NCBI GenBank assembly: GCA_965199585.1
Contig: CBDASI010000002.1
Span: 1,488,001 to 1,552,000 of the forward strand
Length of the DNA: 64,000 nt
Direction: 5' to 3'
Origin: JAVVHH01 sp965199585
Lineage (GTDB): Bacteria > Pseudomonadota > Alphaproteobacteria > Acetobacterales > Acetobacteraceae
In this document: in pieces, positions 1 through 8,799 of the stretch
Position numbering within the stretch: position 1 is the first letter of the stretch
How the letters are laid out: the number at the start of each line of letters is the position of its first letter
Made by a program: the position numbers and the translations under genes
The notes under the pieces: generated by a model
Database searches by the model: none
Told to the model about the DNA's origin: nothing
What the model saw: only the letters and a program-made list of their open reading frames with translations

Positions 1-1131
1 GGGGATGCGCGGCTGCTGGCGGCGAGCCTGCCGGCGGACGAGCTGGACGGGCGGGCGCTGACGGCGATCAAGGGGCTGATCGCGTCGGCGGTGGCGCTGC
101 CGGATCATGCCGCGCACCTGACGCGGGCGCTACGGTTCCTGCCGCAGGAGATCGCGCGGCAGGTGCTGCCGGACGGGGCGCATGCCGAGCGGAGCCCGGC
201 GGCGCAGCTGGCGGCGCTGCAGGACCTGACGGAGATCCGGGCGCTGCTGCAGGCATCGCAGACGCAGCCGCCGGCGGCGCTGGCGATGGCGATCGAGCGG
301 ATGGCGCCGGCGCTGCGGGCGCTGCGGCACGGGGATGGCGGGCTGGTGCTGTTCAACGGCAGCAAGGAGGCGAGCCCGGTGCTGATCGACCTCGTGCTGA
401 CGCAGGCCGGCCGCGGCGGGCGGGCGCCGGCCGGGCTGCCGGAGGGTGGGTTCCACCGGCTGCAGGCGGGGCGGAGCGTGCTGGTGATGGATGGCGGGCC
501 GCCACCGCCGGCGGGCATCGACCGGTTGGCACATGCGGGAACGTTGTCGCTGGAGTTCTCGGTTGGACGGGAGCGGCTGATCGTCAATTGCGGCGGCATG
601 CCGGCCAATGCGGGAGCGTGGTCGGACGCGGCGCGGGCGACGGCGGCGCATTCGACGCTGGTGATCGAGGACGTGAATTCGTCGGAGCTGAAAGTCGGCG
701 GGCTCGGGCGGCGGCCGGAGGTGGTGGACGTACAGCGGCAGGAGGCGAACGGGGCGCACCGGCTGGAGGCGACGCATGACGGATATCGCCGGATGCAGGC
801 CGCGGTGCATCGGCGATGCCTATACCTGGCCGAGAGCGGCGAGGATCTGCGCGGCGAGGATACGGTGGAGGCGGCCGAGACGTTGCCTTACGTGGTTCGG
901 TTCCATCTGCACCCGCTGGCGGTGCCGTCGTTGCAGCAGGATGGCGAGACGGTGGTGTTACGATTGGCCAGCGGGACGACGTGGCGGTTTCGGGCGGTGG
1001 GCGCGGCGGTTAGTCTGGAAGAGAGCGTATATCTCGGCGGCGAGGCGCCGCGGGGTAGCCAGCAGATCGTGCTGACGGGTGCGAAGGATGGGGCTCAGGT
1101 GGTGAAATGGGCGCTCAACAAGTTCGGCTGA
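1..1131 (+). CDS. Heparinase II/III family protein, C-terminal part (5' end outside window)
   Basis: The frame is open from the first base without a start codon, so the gene begins upstream and only about 376 C-terminal residues are visible. The visible part resembles the C-terminal beta-sandwich of heparinase II/III-like polysaccharide lyases: 'RERLIVNCGG' (about residue 190) followed by 'AAHSTLVIED' (about 215), then many short beta-strand-like segments. Family members cleave uronic-acid polysaccharides by beta-elimination; the substrate here cannot be told, and many bacterial homologues are uncharacterised. The next gene starts 19 bases downstream on the same strand. The family call is fairly safe; the substrate is unknown. 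Confidence 0.75.
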   Translation, partial: GDARLLAASLPADELDGRALTAIKGLIASAVALPDHAAHLTRALRFLPQEIARQVLPDGAHAERSPAAQLAALQDLTEIRALLQASQTQPPAALAMAIERMAPALRALRHGDGGLVLFNGSKEASPVLIDLVLTQAGRGGRAPAGLPEGGFHRLQAGRSVLVMDGGPPPPAGIDRLAHAGTLSLEFSVGRERLIVNCGGMPANAGAWSDAARATAAHSTLVIEDVNSSELKVGGLGRRPEVVDVQRQEANGAHRLEATHDGYRRMQAAVHRRCLYLAESGEDLRGEDTVEAAETLPYVVRFHLHPLAVPSLQQDGETVVLRLASGTTWRFRAVGAAVSLEESVYLGGEAPRGSQQIVLTGAKDGAQVVKWALNKFG

Positions 1132-1150
1132 ATTTTCCGGGAGACGATAG

Positions 1151-1588
1151 ATGCGGTTCATGAGTGTGGTCGCGGTGGTTGCGTTGCTCCTGCCGCAGGC
1201 GGTGCGGGCGCAGGATGCGCCGGCGTTGACGCTGGAGCTCAATAAGCTGGAGCCGGTCGCGGCGGCGAACGGGGCGGGGCCGGGTTGCCGCGCCTATCTG
1301 GTGACGAACGATCCGGAGGGCGGGCCGAAGTTCGATGCGCTGCGGCTGGACCTGGTGCTGTTCGGCACGGACGGGGTGATCGCGCGGCGGATCGCGCTGG
1401 ATGTCGGGCCGGTGTCGCCGGGGCGGACGCAGGTGCGGCCGTTCGAGCTGCGGGACGTGGCGTGCGACAGCATCGGGCAGATTTTGGTCAACGACGCGCT
1501 GATCTGCAAGGTGGGCGGGGCGGACCAGACGGATTGTCTCGACCGGGTCAAGACGGCGTCGCGGGTGTCGACGAAGCTGGTCCGGTAA
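1151..1588 (+). CDS. Conserved hypothetical exported protein (145 aa)
   Basis: A short hydrophobic N-terminus ending in 'AVRAQ' (about residues 1-20) looks like a Sec signal peptide, so the mature protein is probably periplasmic. It contains 'LTLELNKLEP', a pattern I associate with small conserved alphaproteobacterial proteins of unknown function. Three to four cysteines (in 'GCRAYL', 'ACDSIG', 'ICKVG' and 'TDCLD') could form disulfides in the periplasm. The ATG at 1151 follows a GGGAG about seven bases upstream. It lies between the lyase and argS, probably in the same transcription unit. No function is assigned. Confidence 0.7.
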   Translation: MRFMSVVAVVALLLPQAVRAQDAPALTLELNKLEPVAAANGAGPGCRAYLVTNDPEGGPKFDALRLDLVLFGTDGVIARRIALDVGPVSPGRTQVRPFELRDVACDSIGQILVNDALICKVGGADQTDCLDRVKTASRVSTKLVR

Positions 1589-1663
1589 CGGGCGCTTAAG
1601 GTTTCGAGCACAGGATGAGGGTGTCGGTTTCGCGGAGGATGGAAGCGGGTTAAAGCGTCGCGC

Positions 1664-3448
1664 ATGAGCGAGAATATCTATGCGCGGGTGCGGTCGGCGG
1701 TGTTGGACGTGGTGCGCGGGGTGGTGCCCGGGGTGCCGGAGGACTCGTTGGCGCGGGTGGAGGTGAGCCCGGCCAAGGATGCGGCGCATGGCGACATGGC
1801 GACCAACGCGGCGATGGTGATCGCCAAGGCGGCGCGGCAATCACCCAAGGCGTTGGCGGAGGCGATCGCGGCCGGGCTGGCGGGGGGTGCCGACGTGGAG
1901 CGGGCGGCCGCGGCGGGGCCGGGGTTCGTGAACCTGACGCTGCGGGTGCCGTCGCTGTTGGCGGTGGTCGGCGACGTGTTGCGGGCGGGCGAGGGCTTTG
2001 GCGATAGCGGGGTCGGCGGGGGGCTGCCGGTCAACGTCGAGTACGTGTCGGCCAACCCGACGGGGCCGATGCACATCGGGCATTGCCGCGGGGCGGTGGT
2101 GGGCGATGCACTGGCCAATTTGTTGGGCAAGGCCGGGTTCGCGGTCACGAAGGAGTATTACGTCAACGATGCCGGGGCGCAGGTCGGTGCGCTCGGGTGG
2201 GCGGCCTACTGGCGGTATCTGCAGGCGATCGGCAGCCCGGTGACGGAGGAGGCGTTCGCGGCGGCGACGCCGACCGGGCTGCAGTACAAGGGCGAGTATC
2301 TGGTGCCGGTGGGCGAGGCGTTGGCGGCGGAGTTCGGCGACCGGCTGGCTGGGCCGGGGCTGAGCGTCGGTGATCCGGCGACTTGGTTCGAGACGGTGCG
2401 GGATTTCGCGATCGAGCGGATGATGGCGAGCATCCGGGCGGATCTGGACGCGCTCGGGGTCAGCTTCGACGTGTTCACCAGCGAGCGGGCGCTGGTGGCG
2501 CGGGGCGAGGCGGACCGGGTCGTAGAGCGCATGAAGGCGGCCGGGCTGGTCTACGAAGGGGTCTTGGAGCCGCCGAAGGGCAAGATGCCGGACGATTGGG
2601 AGCCGCGGGAGCAGACGCTGTTCCGGGCGACGCAGTTCGGCGACGACGTGGACCGGGCGCTGCGCAAGTCGGACGGGTCCAACACGTATTTCGCCAACGA
2701 CATCGCCAACCATGCCGACAAGATGGCGCGCGGCGCGCAGCTGATGATCGACGTCTGGGGCGCGGATCACGGCGGCTACGTCTCGCGGATGAAGTCGGCG
2801 GTCAAGGCGCTGGCGGGCAATGGCGGGCAGCGGCTCGAGATCGTGCTGTGTCAGATCGTGCACGTGTTGCGCGGCGGCGAGCCGGTGCGGATGAGCAAGC
2901 GGGCGGGCACGTATGTGACGCTGGCGGACCTGCTGGAGTGGGTTGGGCGGGATGCGGTTCGGTTCACCATGCTGACCCGCAAGTCGGACGCGCAGATGGA
3001 ATTCGACCTGGACATGGCGGTGTCGCAGACGCGGGAGAACCCGGTGTTCTATGTGCAGTATGCACATGCGCGGTGCCGCTCCGTGCTGCGGGCGGCGGTC
3101 GAGGCGGGGCACGACGTCAGCCCGGCAGCGCTGGCGGCAGTGCCGTTGGACAGCGTCGGCGCGGAGGCGGAGCTGGCGCTGGTGCGGCGGCTGGCGAGCT
3201 GGCCGCGGACGATCGAGGGCGCTGCGCTGGCACAGGAGCCACATAGAATAGCGTTTTACCTCTATGATTTAGCGGGCGACTTTCATATGTTGTGGAACCG
3301 CGGACGCGACGATTCGACGCTGCGATTCCTGCAGGCGGATCATCCGGCGGAGACGCGGGCCAGGCTCGCGTTGGTCGAGGCAACGGCGACGACGATCCGC
3401 TCCGGACTAGCTGTTCTGGGGGTCGCGCCAGTCGAGGAGATGCGTTGA
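1664..3448 (+). CDS. argS: Arginyl-tRNA synthetase
   Basis: Class I aminoacyl-tRNA synthetase charging tRNA-Arg with arginine in the cytoplasm. Length (594 aa) is typical. The N-terminal Add1 tRNA-recognition domain (about 1-100) is followed by the catalytic core with the HIGH motif in 'NPTGPMHIGHCRG' (about residue 131) and the KMSKS counterpart 'VRMSKRAGT' (about 407). The C-terminal DALR anticodon-binding domain ends the protein. The SPOR-domain gene follows after 3 bases, the arrangement common in Rhodospirillales. Confidence 0.97.
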   Translation: MSENIYARVRSAVLDVVRGVVPGVPEDSLARVEVSPAKDAAHGDMATNAAMVIAKAARQSPKALAEAIAAGLAGGADVERAAAAGPGFVNLTLRVPSLLAVVGDVLRAGEGFGDSGVGGGLPVNVEYVSANPTGPMHIGHCRGAVVGDALANLLGKAGFAVTKEYYVNDAGAQVGALGWAAYWRYLQAIGSPVTEEAFAAATPTGLQYKGEYLVPVGEALAAEFGDRLAGPGLSVGDPATWFETVRDFAIERMMASIRADLDALGVSFDVFTSERALVARGEADRVVERMKAAGLVYEGVLEPPKGKMPDDWEPREQTLFRATQFGDDVDRALRKSDGSNTYFANDIANHADKMARGAQLMIDVWGADHGGYVSRMKSAVKALAGNGGQRLEIVLCQIVHVLRGGEPVRMSKRAGTYVTLADLLEWVGRDAVRFTMLTRKSDAQMEFDLDMAVSQTRENPVFYVQYAHARCRSVLRAAVEAGHDVSPAALAAVPLDSVGAEAELALVRRLASWPRTIEGAALAQEPHRIAFYLYDLAGDFHMLWNRGRDDSTLRFLQADHPAETRARLALVEATATTIRSGLAVLGVAPVEEMR

Positions 3449-3451
3449 TCC

Positions 3452-4192
3452 ATGGCTGACGATATCGGCATTCCGCGCGTGGCAACCGGTTCGGGCGTTC
3501 CGGCAGGAGGTTCGTTCACGCATTCCTATCGGGCGCGACGGACCGGGATGGATGCATCGACGCGCCTGCTGTTCATGGCGGCCGCTGGCTTGGGGCTGGT
3601 TCTGGTCGTGGGTATGGGCGTCTGGTCGTTCAGCGGACACCGGGTCGCCGGGGTGCCGGTGATCGAGGCGGATACGCGGCCGCTGCGCGTGAAGCCGGAG
3701 AACCCGGGCGGAATGACCGTCCTGGGTGCGAGCGACAGCGTCATGGGCGGGCATGGGGACGGGGCCGGCGAGGCGCGGGACCTGGCGCCCGAGGCGGAAC
3801 GGCCCGATCCGCAGGCGCTACGGGCGCAGCGGCCGGTGGCGAGCGCGGCACCGATGGCGGCCGCGACGGCGACCGCTCCGGTGCCGAACGAGACGGTGGC
3901 GCCGCCGGCCGTGATACAGCCCGCAGCACCTGCGGCGGCATCGAGCGAGGGCACGATGATGGTCCAGATTGCGGCCGTCGATGCCGAGGCGCTGGCGCTG
4001 CCGGAGTGGCAGCGTCTGGCGGGCAAGGCGCCGGATCTGTTGGGCGGGCGCAAGCCGAACATCGTGCGCACCGAGAAGGACGGGAAAGTGTTCTGGCGGT
4101 TGCGGACGGGTGGTTTCGCCAACACGGCCGCGGCGGCGGAGTTCTGCCGCAAGGTGCGGGCGAAGGGCGTGGGCTGCACGATCACCAGCTGA
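3452..4192 (+). CDS. SPOR domain-containing membrane protein
   Basis: 246 aa. After a cytoplasmic N-terminus there is one transmembrane segment (about residues 38-58, 'LLFMAAAGLGLVLVVGMGVW'). A proline/alanine-rich periplasmic linker follows, then a C-terminal SPOR domain (about 165-246) starting 'MMVQIAAVDAEALALPEW'. SPOR domains bind denuded peptidoglycan at division sites, so a role in septal cell-wall work is likely. The stop TGA shares its last base with the ATG of nagZ, indicating translational coupling to a peptidoglycan-recycling enzyme. Confidence 0.85.
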   Translation: MADDIGIPRVATGSGVPAGGSFTHSYRARRTGMDASTRLLFMAAAGLGLVLVVGMGVWSFSGHRVAGVPVIEADTRPLRVKPENPGGMTVLGASDSVMGGHGDGAGEARDLAPEAERPDPQALRAQRPVASAAPMAAATATAPVPNETVAPPAVIQPAAPAAASSEGTMMVQIAAVDAEALALPEWQRLAGKAPDLLGGRKPNIVRTEKDGKVFWRLRTGGFANTAAAAEFCRKVRAKGVGCTITS

Positions 4193-5178
4193 TGCGGGCG
4201 GCGATCGTCGGGATCGAGGGGCAAGTCCTCTCGGCCGACGAGGCGGCATTGTTGCGAGAACGGGCGCCGGCGGGGGTGATCCTGTTCGGGCGCAATGTCG
4301 GGGACCGGGCGCAGCTTCGGACACTGTGCGCGTCGTTGCGGGCGGTGCTGCCGGACGGAGCGGTGATCGCGGTGGATCAGGAGGGGGGACGGGTCGCGCG
4401 CATGCGGCCGCCGGTGTGGCGCGGACATCCGGCGGCGGGGGTAATTGCGGCGTTGGGAGCGGGGGCGGAACGGGCCGCGTATCTGACCGGGGCATTGATC
4501 GGGCTGGAGTGCGCGGCGGCGGGCCTCGACATGGCGTGTGCGCCGGTGCTGGATTTGCGCGTCGATGGCGCGAGCGACGTGGTGGGCGACCGGTCGTACG
4601 GGAGCGATCCCGCGCAGGTCGCGGCGTTGGCGGGGGCGATGGCGGCGGGGCTGATGGCGGCGGGGGTGTTGCCGGTCGGCAAGCACGCACCGGGTCATGG
4701 GCGGGCGCTGGTCGACAGCCATCATGCGCTGCCGGTGGTGCCGGCCGGGGTGTCGTTGACCGACGACCTCGAGGCGTTCAGGATTTGTTCAGATTTGCCG
4801 TGGATGATGACGGCGCACCTGGTCTACGAGGGGATCGACCCGGCGCGCGCGGGAACGTTGTCTCCGGTGGTGATCGGTGACGTCATTCGGGGGAGGATCG
4901 GGTTCGGGGGTGTGTTGGTGTCGGACGATCTGGCGATGCGGGCGCTGACGGGTGAGCCGGGCGCGCTGGCGGTGGTGGCGATCGCGGCTGGTTGCGACGT
5001 GGCGCTGCATTGCACGGGCGTGCTGACGGAAACCGCATCGGTGCTGGACGCGGTTCCGGCGGTGAGCGCGATCGGCGCGGCCCGGATGGCAGCCGGCCGA
5101 GCCATGGTTGCAGCGCGGCGCACGATGTTGGATGAGCAGGCATTGGCGGCCGAGCGGGAGATGTTGCTGGCGTGTTGA
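4192..5178 (+). CDS. nagZ: Beta-N-acetylhexosaminidase NagZ (GH3)
   Basis: 328 aa glycoside hydrolase family 3 enzyme that removes GlcNAc from anhydro-muropeptides during cell-wall recycling in the cytoplasm. 'DQEGGRVARM' (about 62) and 'GKHAPGHG' (about 163; the usual form is KHFPGHG) form the substrate and catalytic His loop. 'VSDDLAMRAL' (about 242) carries the nucleophilic Asp. The frame is open further upstream, but the ATG at 4192 overlaps the SPOR gene stop and gives the family's normal N-terminus 'MRAAIVGIEG', so it was chosen. It overlaps the next gene by 7 bases. Confidence 0.93.
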   Translation: MRAAIVGIEGQVLSADEAALLRERAPAGVILFGRNVGDRAQLRTLCASLRAVLPDGAVIAVDQEGGRVARMRPPVWRGHPAAGVIAALGAGAERAAYLTGALIGLECAAAGLDMACAPVLDLRVDGASDVVGDRSYGSDPAQVAALAGAMAAGLMAAGVLPVGKHAPGHGRALVDSHHALPVVPAGVSLTDDLEAFRICSDLPWMMTAHLVYEGIDPARAGTLSPVVIGDVIRGRIGFGGVLVSDDLAMRALTGEPGALAVVAIAAGCDVALHCTGVLTETASVLDAVPAVSAIGAARMAAGRAMVAARRTMLDEQALAAEREMLLAC

Positions 5179-5873
5179 ACGTGTTGACGATGCTGGCGCT
5201 GGCGGCGATCCCTGTGATCGTCGCGATCACGCTGCACGAGGCCGCGCATGGCTATGCGGCCTGGGCGCTGGGCGACGACACGGCGAAGCTGGAAGGGCGG
5301 CTATCGCTCAATCCGTTGCGTCACGTGGACCGGTTCGGGACGCTGATCCTGCCGGGGTTGCTCATCCTGGGGCAGGTGCTGACGATCGGACGGGTCGTGT
5401 TCATGTTCGGTTGGGCCAAGCCGGTGCCGGTGTCGGCCTGGCGGTTCAAGCACCCGCGGCAGGGCATGGCGCTGGTGGCGGCAGCTGGGCCGGCGATGAA
5501 TTTCGTGCTGGCCTGGATGGCGGCGCTGGCGCTGCACGGCACGGCCGGGGCGGCGAGCGAGGCGGGAGCCCTGGCGGATGACGCGCTGACGCTGTTCCTG
5601 CTGGCCAATCTCGTGCTCGGATTGTTCAACCTGCTGCCGATCCCGCCGCTGGATGGCGGGCGGATCGTGGTCGGGATCCTGCCCGAAGCGCTAGCGATGC
5701 AATGGGCGCGTCTGGAGCGGGCCGGCATCCTGATTGTGCTGTTGACGGTATTTCTGCTGCCGCGAGCGTTGGCGAGCATGGGCATCGCGTGGGACCCGGT
5801 GGGGCGATTGCTGGGCGACGTACTGCCGTGGGCGACGATGGTGGTGTATCGCGCGGCGGGGTGGGATGCCTGA
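5172..5873 (+). CDS. Site-2 protease family (M50) membrane metalloprotease
   Basis: 233 aa, mostly hydrophobic, about five to six membrane segments. The zinc site HExxH is 'LHEAAHGYA' near residue 20, and the second family motif 'LLPIPPLDGGRIV' lies near residue 155. No PDZ domain is present, so it is the short S2P type rather than RseP. Function is probably intramembrane cleavage of an unknown substrate. GTG at 5172 overlaps the nagZ stop, and the end overlaps scpA by 8 bases, so translation is coupled on both sides. Confidence 0.88.
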   Translation: MLNVLTMLALAAIPVIVAITLHEAAHGYAAWALGDDTAKLEGRLSLNPLRHVDRFGTLILPGLLILGQVLTIGRVVFMFGWAKPVPVSAWRFKHPRQGMALVAAAGPAMNFVLAWMAALALHGTAGAASEAGALADDALTLFLLANLVLGLFNLLPIPPLDGGRIVVGILPEALAMQWARLERAGILIVLLTVFLLPRALASMGIAWDPVGRLLGDVLPWATMVVYRAAGWDA

Positions 5874-6615
5874 CGACCCGGTCCTCGACCTCCATCTCGA
5901 TGGGTTCGAGGGACCGATGGACCTGCTGCTCGATCTGGCGCGGGCGCAGAAAGTGGATCTGGCGCGGATCTCGATCCTGGCGTTGGTCGAGCAGTATCTC
6001 GCGATCGTGGAAAGCGCGCGGGTGCGGTTGGATCTCGCGGCGGACTGGCTGGTGATGGCGGCCTGGCTTACTTGGCTAAAATCGCGCTTGCTGCTGCCGG
6101 CGGGAAGCGACGCTGCCGATGAGGGCGAGGAGGCTGCGGAGCTGTTGGCCGGGCGTCTGGAGGCGTTGGAGTCGGTGCGAAATCTGGCGATCTGGCTGTC
6201 CGGGCGGGCGCAACTGGGGATGGATGCGTTTGCACGCGGTGTGCCGGAGGTGATGGTGGCGGTCGATCGGTCGGGGCTGTCGGCGGATCTGGGCGGGTTG
6301 ATGCGCGCCTACGCGGCAGCGCGGCGACGGGCGACGGCGCAGACGCCCTATCAGCCGCGACGCGGGCCGCTGTTCTCGATCCAGGAGGCGCTGGAGCGGC
6401 TGGGGCGGATGCTGGGGCTGTCGGCGGCCGGCGTACGAGCGCGGCACTGGATGTCGCTGGAGGTTTTCTGGCCGACGATGGCGGCCGGGCTGGTGGAGCG
6501 GCGGGCGGCGATGGCGAGCGTCCTGCTAGCCGGGCTCGAGTTGGCGCGGCTGGGGCAGATCGACCTTCGGCAGGAGGCTAGTTTCGGGCCGATCCTGGTG
6601 CGGGCCGCAGGATGA
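5866..6615 (+). CDS. scpA: Segregation and condensation protein ScpA
   Basis: 249 aa kleisin subunit of the SMC-ScpAB condensin complex, which bridges the SMC heads and compacts the chromosome. The N-terminus 'LHLDGFEGPMDLLLDLAR' (about residues 7-25) is the classical ScpA SMC-neck-binding helix. The acidic middle linker ('ADEGEEAAELL') and the C-terminal winged-helix region fit the family. It overlaps scpB by 4 bases (ATGA). Confidence 0.93.
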   Translation: MPDDPVLDLHLDGFEGPMDLLLDLARAQKVDLARISILALVEQYLAIVESARVRLDLAADWLVMAAWLTWLKSRLLLPAGSDAADEGEEAAELLAGRLEALESVRNLAIWLSGRAQLGMDAFARGVPEVMVAVDRSGLSADLGGLMRAYAAARRRATAQTPYQPRRGPLFSIQEALERLGRMLGLSAAGVRARHWMSLEVFWPTMAAGLVERRAAMASVLLAGLELARLGQIDLRQEASFGPILVRAAG

Positions 6616-7139
6616 GCGAGACCGGCGATGCCGACCTGACTGGAGCGGTGCGGCTGGCCGAAGCGATGATCTTCGCCAGCGCGGAGCCGGTCGCGGTGGC
6701 GGCGCTGGCAAGGGTGTTGCCCATCGATGTCGAAGTCGAACCGGTGCTGGCCACGTTGCAGGCGTATTACGCGGGGCGGGGGGTCGAACTGGTCGAGGTC
6801 GGCGGTGGCTGGCAGTTCCGGACGGCGGCCGATCTTGCGCCGGCGTTGACGCGGACGGTGCAACAGAAGCGGCGGCTGCCGCGGGCGGCGATGGAGACCC
6901 TGGCCGTGGTGGCCTACCACCAGCCGGTCACACGGACGGAAATCGAGGAGATCCGCGGCGCTAGCCTGGGCCAGGCGGTGATGGAGGCGCTGCTGGAATC
7001 CGGGCTGATCACGCCGCTGGGGCGCAAGGAAGTGCCGGGACGGCCGACGCTGTGGGGGACGACGCCGGCGTTCCTGACGCAGTTCGGGTTACGCGAGTTG
7101 CGCGAGTTGCCGCGTCGTGAAGATCTGTTACGCGAGTAG
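6612..7139 (+). CDS. scpB: Segregation and condensation protein ScpB
   Basis: 175 aa, slightly short for ScpB. 'AEAMIFASAEPVAVAALARVL' spans the first winged helix (about 17-38). 'METLAVVAYHQPVTRTEIEE' (about 95) is the conserved second winged-helix motif, and 'GRPTLWGTTPAFLTQFGL' is the typical C-terminal strand. ScpB dimers bind the ScpA linker in the condensin complex. In several relatives tat genes follow scpB; here a GMC oxidoreductase follows. Confidence 0.92.
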   Translation: MSETGDADLTGAVRLAEAMIFASAEPVAVAALARVLPIDVEVEPVLATLQAYYAGRGVELVEVGGGWQFRTAADLAPALTRTVQQKRRLPRAAMETLAVVAYHQPVTRTEIEEIRGASLGQAVMEALLESGLITPLGRKEVPGRPTLWGTTPAFLTQFGLRELRELPRREDLLRE

Positions 7140-7176
7140 GCTAGCCGCGGTGGGGTTGGGTCGATAGGCTCGCCGG

Positions 7177-8799
7177 ATGGGAGAGAACGACGATACCTTC
7201 GACTACGTGATCGTGGGCGCGGGGGCTGCCGGATCGGTGCTGGCCAACCGACTGACCGAAACGCCGGGGGTGACGGTGTGCGTGCTCGAGGCGGGGCCGC
7301 CGGACAAGAATCCGTGGATCCATATCCCGGCCGGGTTTACCAAGACGCTGTTCGACCCGGCGTTCACCTGGCAGTTCAAGACCGAGCCGACCGAGCAGAC
7401 GGCGGGACGGCAAATCGCGACGACGCAGGGGCGTACGCTCGGTGGGTCATCGTCGATCAACGGGATGGTCTATAACCGGGGGCAGCCGGCAGACCTGAAC
7501 AACTGGGCGCAGCGCGGCAACCGTGGCTGGGGCTACGACGATGTGCTGCCGTATTACAAAAAGAGCGAGCGACGCATCGGGGATGGCGGCGAGCGGCGCG
7601 GGCGGTCCGGCGGGATCCCAGTGACGGACATGGACTGGATCCATCCGTTGTCGGAGGCGTTCATCGCCGGCTGCGTCGGGATGGGGATCCCGCGGAACCC
7701 GGACTACAACAGCGGCGACCAGGCCGGGGTCGGCTATTATCAACGGACGATCCATCGGGGGCGCCGGGTCAGCGCGGCAGTGGGTTTCCTGCGGCCGGCG
7801 CTGCGGCGCGGGCAGATCGACGTGCGAACCAGCGCGCGGGCGAACGGCATCATCGTCGAGGGTAAGCGGGCGGTAGGGGTCGGCTATCTGACGGAGCGCG
7901 GTGGCGAGCGGCGGGTGGTGCGGGCGCGGCGCGAGGTGATCGTGTCATCGGGGACGGTCAACACGGCGCGGTTATTGCAAATTTCGGGCATCGGGCCGGC
8001 GGGGTTGCTGGGAGAGCTCGGGGTGCCGGTGGTGCACGAGCTGGCAGGGGTCGGGGAAAATTTCCGCGATCACTTCGCGGCGCGGATGGTCATGCGGGCG
8101 AAGAAGGGCACGCCGACGTTGAACGAGTTGGCGCGGGGGCCGCGGCTGGTGAAGCAGGTGATGCAATGGGCGACGGGAAAGCCGAGCATCCTGGCGACAG
8201 CGCCGTCGCACGTGCACGTGTTCTGGAAGTCATGGGCGGGGGCGGACGCGCCGGACCTGCAATGCGTGTTCACGCCAGGAAGCTATCAGCAGGGCAAGAC
8301 GTATATCCTGGACGACTATCCCGGCATGTCGGCGGGGGCATGGCCGCATCGGCCGGAGAGCCGGGGGCATGTGCGGGCGCGCAGCAGCGACCCGTTCGTC
8401 GACCCGGTGATCCAGCCCAACTATCTGTCAGACCCGATGGACCGGCAGAAGATGCTGGGCGGTCTGCGGCTGGTGCGGCAGATGCTGTCGACGCCGGAGC
8501 TGGCGCCTTTCGTCGAAGGCGAGACGTTGCCGGGGCCGCACGCGCAGAGCGACGACGAGTTGATGGCATTCGCGCGTGAGAATGGGACGACGACGTACCA
8601 CCTGATCGGCACGGCCAAGATGGGGCCGGCGAGTGACCCGGGCGCGGTGGTAGATGACGAGCTGCGGGTGCACGGCATGCAGGGCTTGCGGGTGATCGAC
8701 GCGTCGATCATGCCGTCGATGCCGTCCGCCAACACTTACGCGACGACGTTGATGATTGCCGAGCGCGGGGCGGACCTGATCCGGGCTGCGGCTACCTGA
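7177..8799 (+). CDS. GMC family FAD-dependent oxidoreductase (choline dehydrogenase-like)
   Basis: 540 aa. The FAD Rossmann motif 'IVGAGAAGSVLANRL' starts near residue 11. The GMC signature 'GGSSSINGMVYNRG' is near residue 90, and the second signature 'SSGTVNTARLLQISGIGP' near 255. The C-terminal catalytic region includes 'TYHLIGTAKMG' (His) and 'PSANTYATTLMIAERGA'. Such enzymes oxidise alcohols (choline, alkanols, polyols) with FAD; the substrate cannot be read from the sequence. No signal peptide is visible. The gene ends 8 bases into the convergent glycosyltransferase gene. Confidence 0.92.
   Translation: MGENDDTFDYVIVGAGAAGSVLANRLTETPGVTVCVLEAGPPDKNPWIHIPAGFTKTLFDPAFTWQFKTEPTEQTAGRQIATTQGRTLGGSSSINGMVYNRGQPADLNNWAQRGNRGWGYDDVLPYYKKSERRIGDGGERRGRSGGIPVTDMDWIHPLSEAFIAGCVGMGIPRNPDYNSGDQAGVGYYQRTIHRGRRVSAAVGFLRPALRRGQIDVRTSARANGIIVEGKRAVGVGYLTERGGERRVVRARREVIVSSGTVNTARLLQISGIGPAGLLGELGVPVVHELAGVGENFRDHFAARMVMRAKKGTPTLNELARGPRLVKQVMQWATGKPSILATAPSHVHVFWKSWAGADAPDLQCVFTPGSYQQGKTYILDDYPGMSAGAWPHRPESRGHVRARSSDPFVDPVIQPNYLSDPMDRQKMLGGLRLVRQMLSTPELAPFVEGETLPGPHAQSDDELMAFARENGTTTYHLIGTAKMGPASDPGAVVDDELRVHGMQGLRVIDASIMPSMPSANTYATTLMIAERGADLIRAAAT

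Noticed and set aside
1841..3244. Long antisense frame within argS
   Set aside because: Arg/Gln/His-rich shadow translation; argS on the plus strand has all family motifs.
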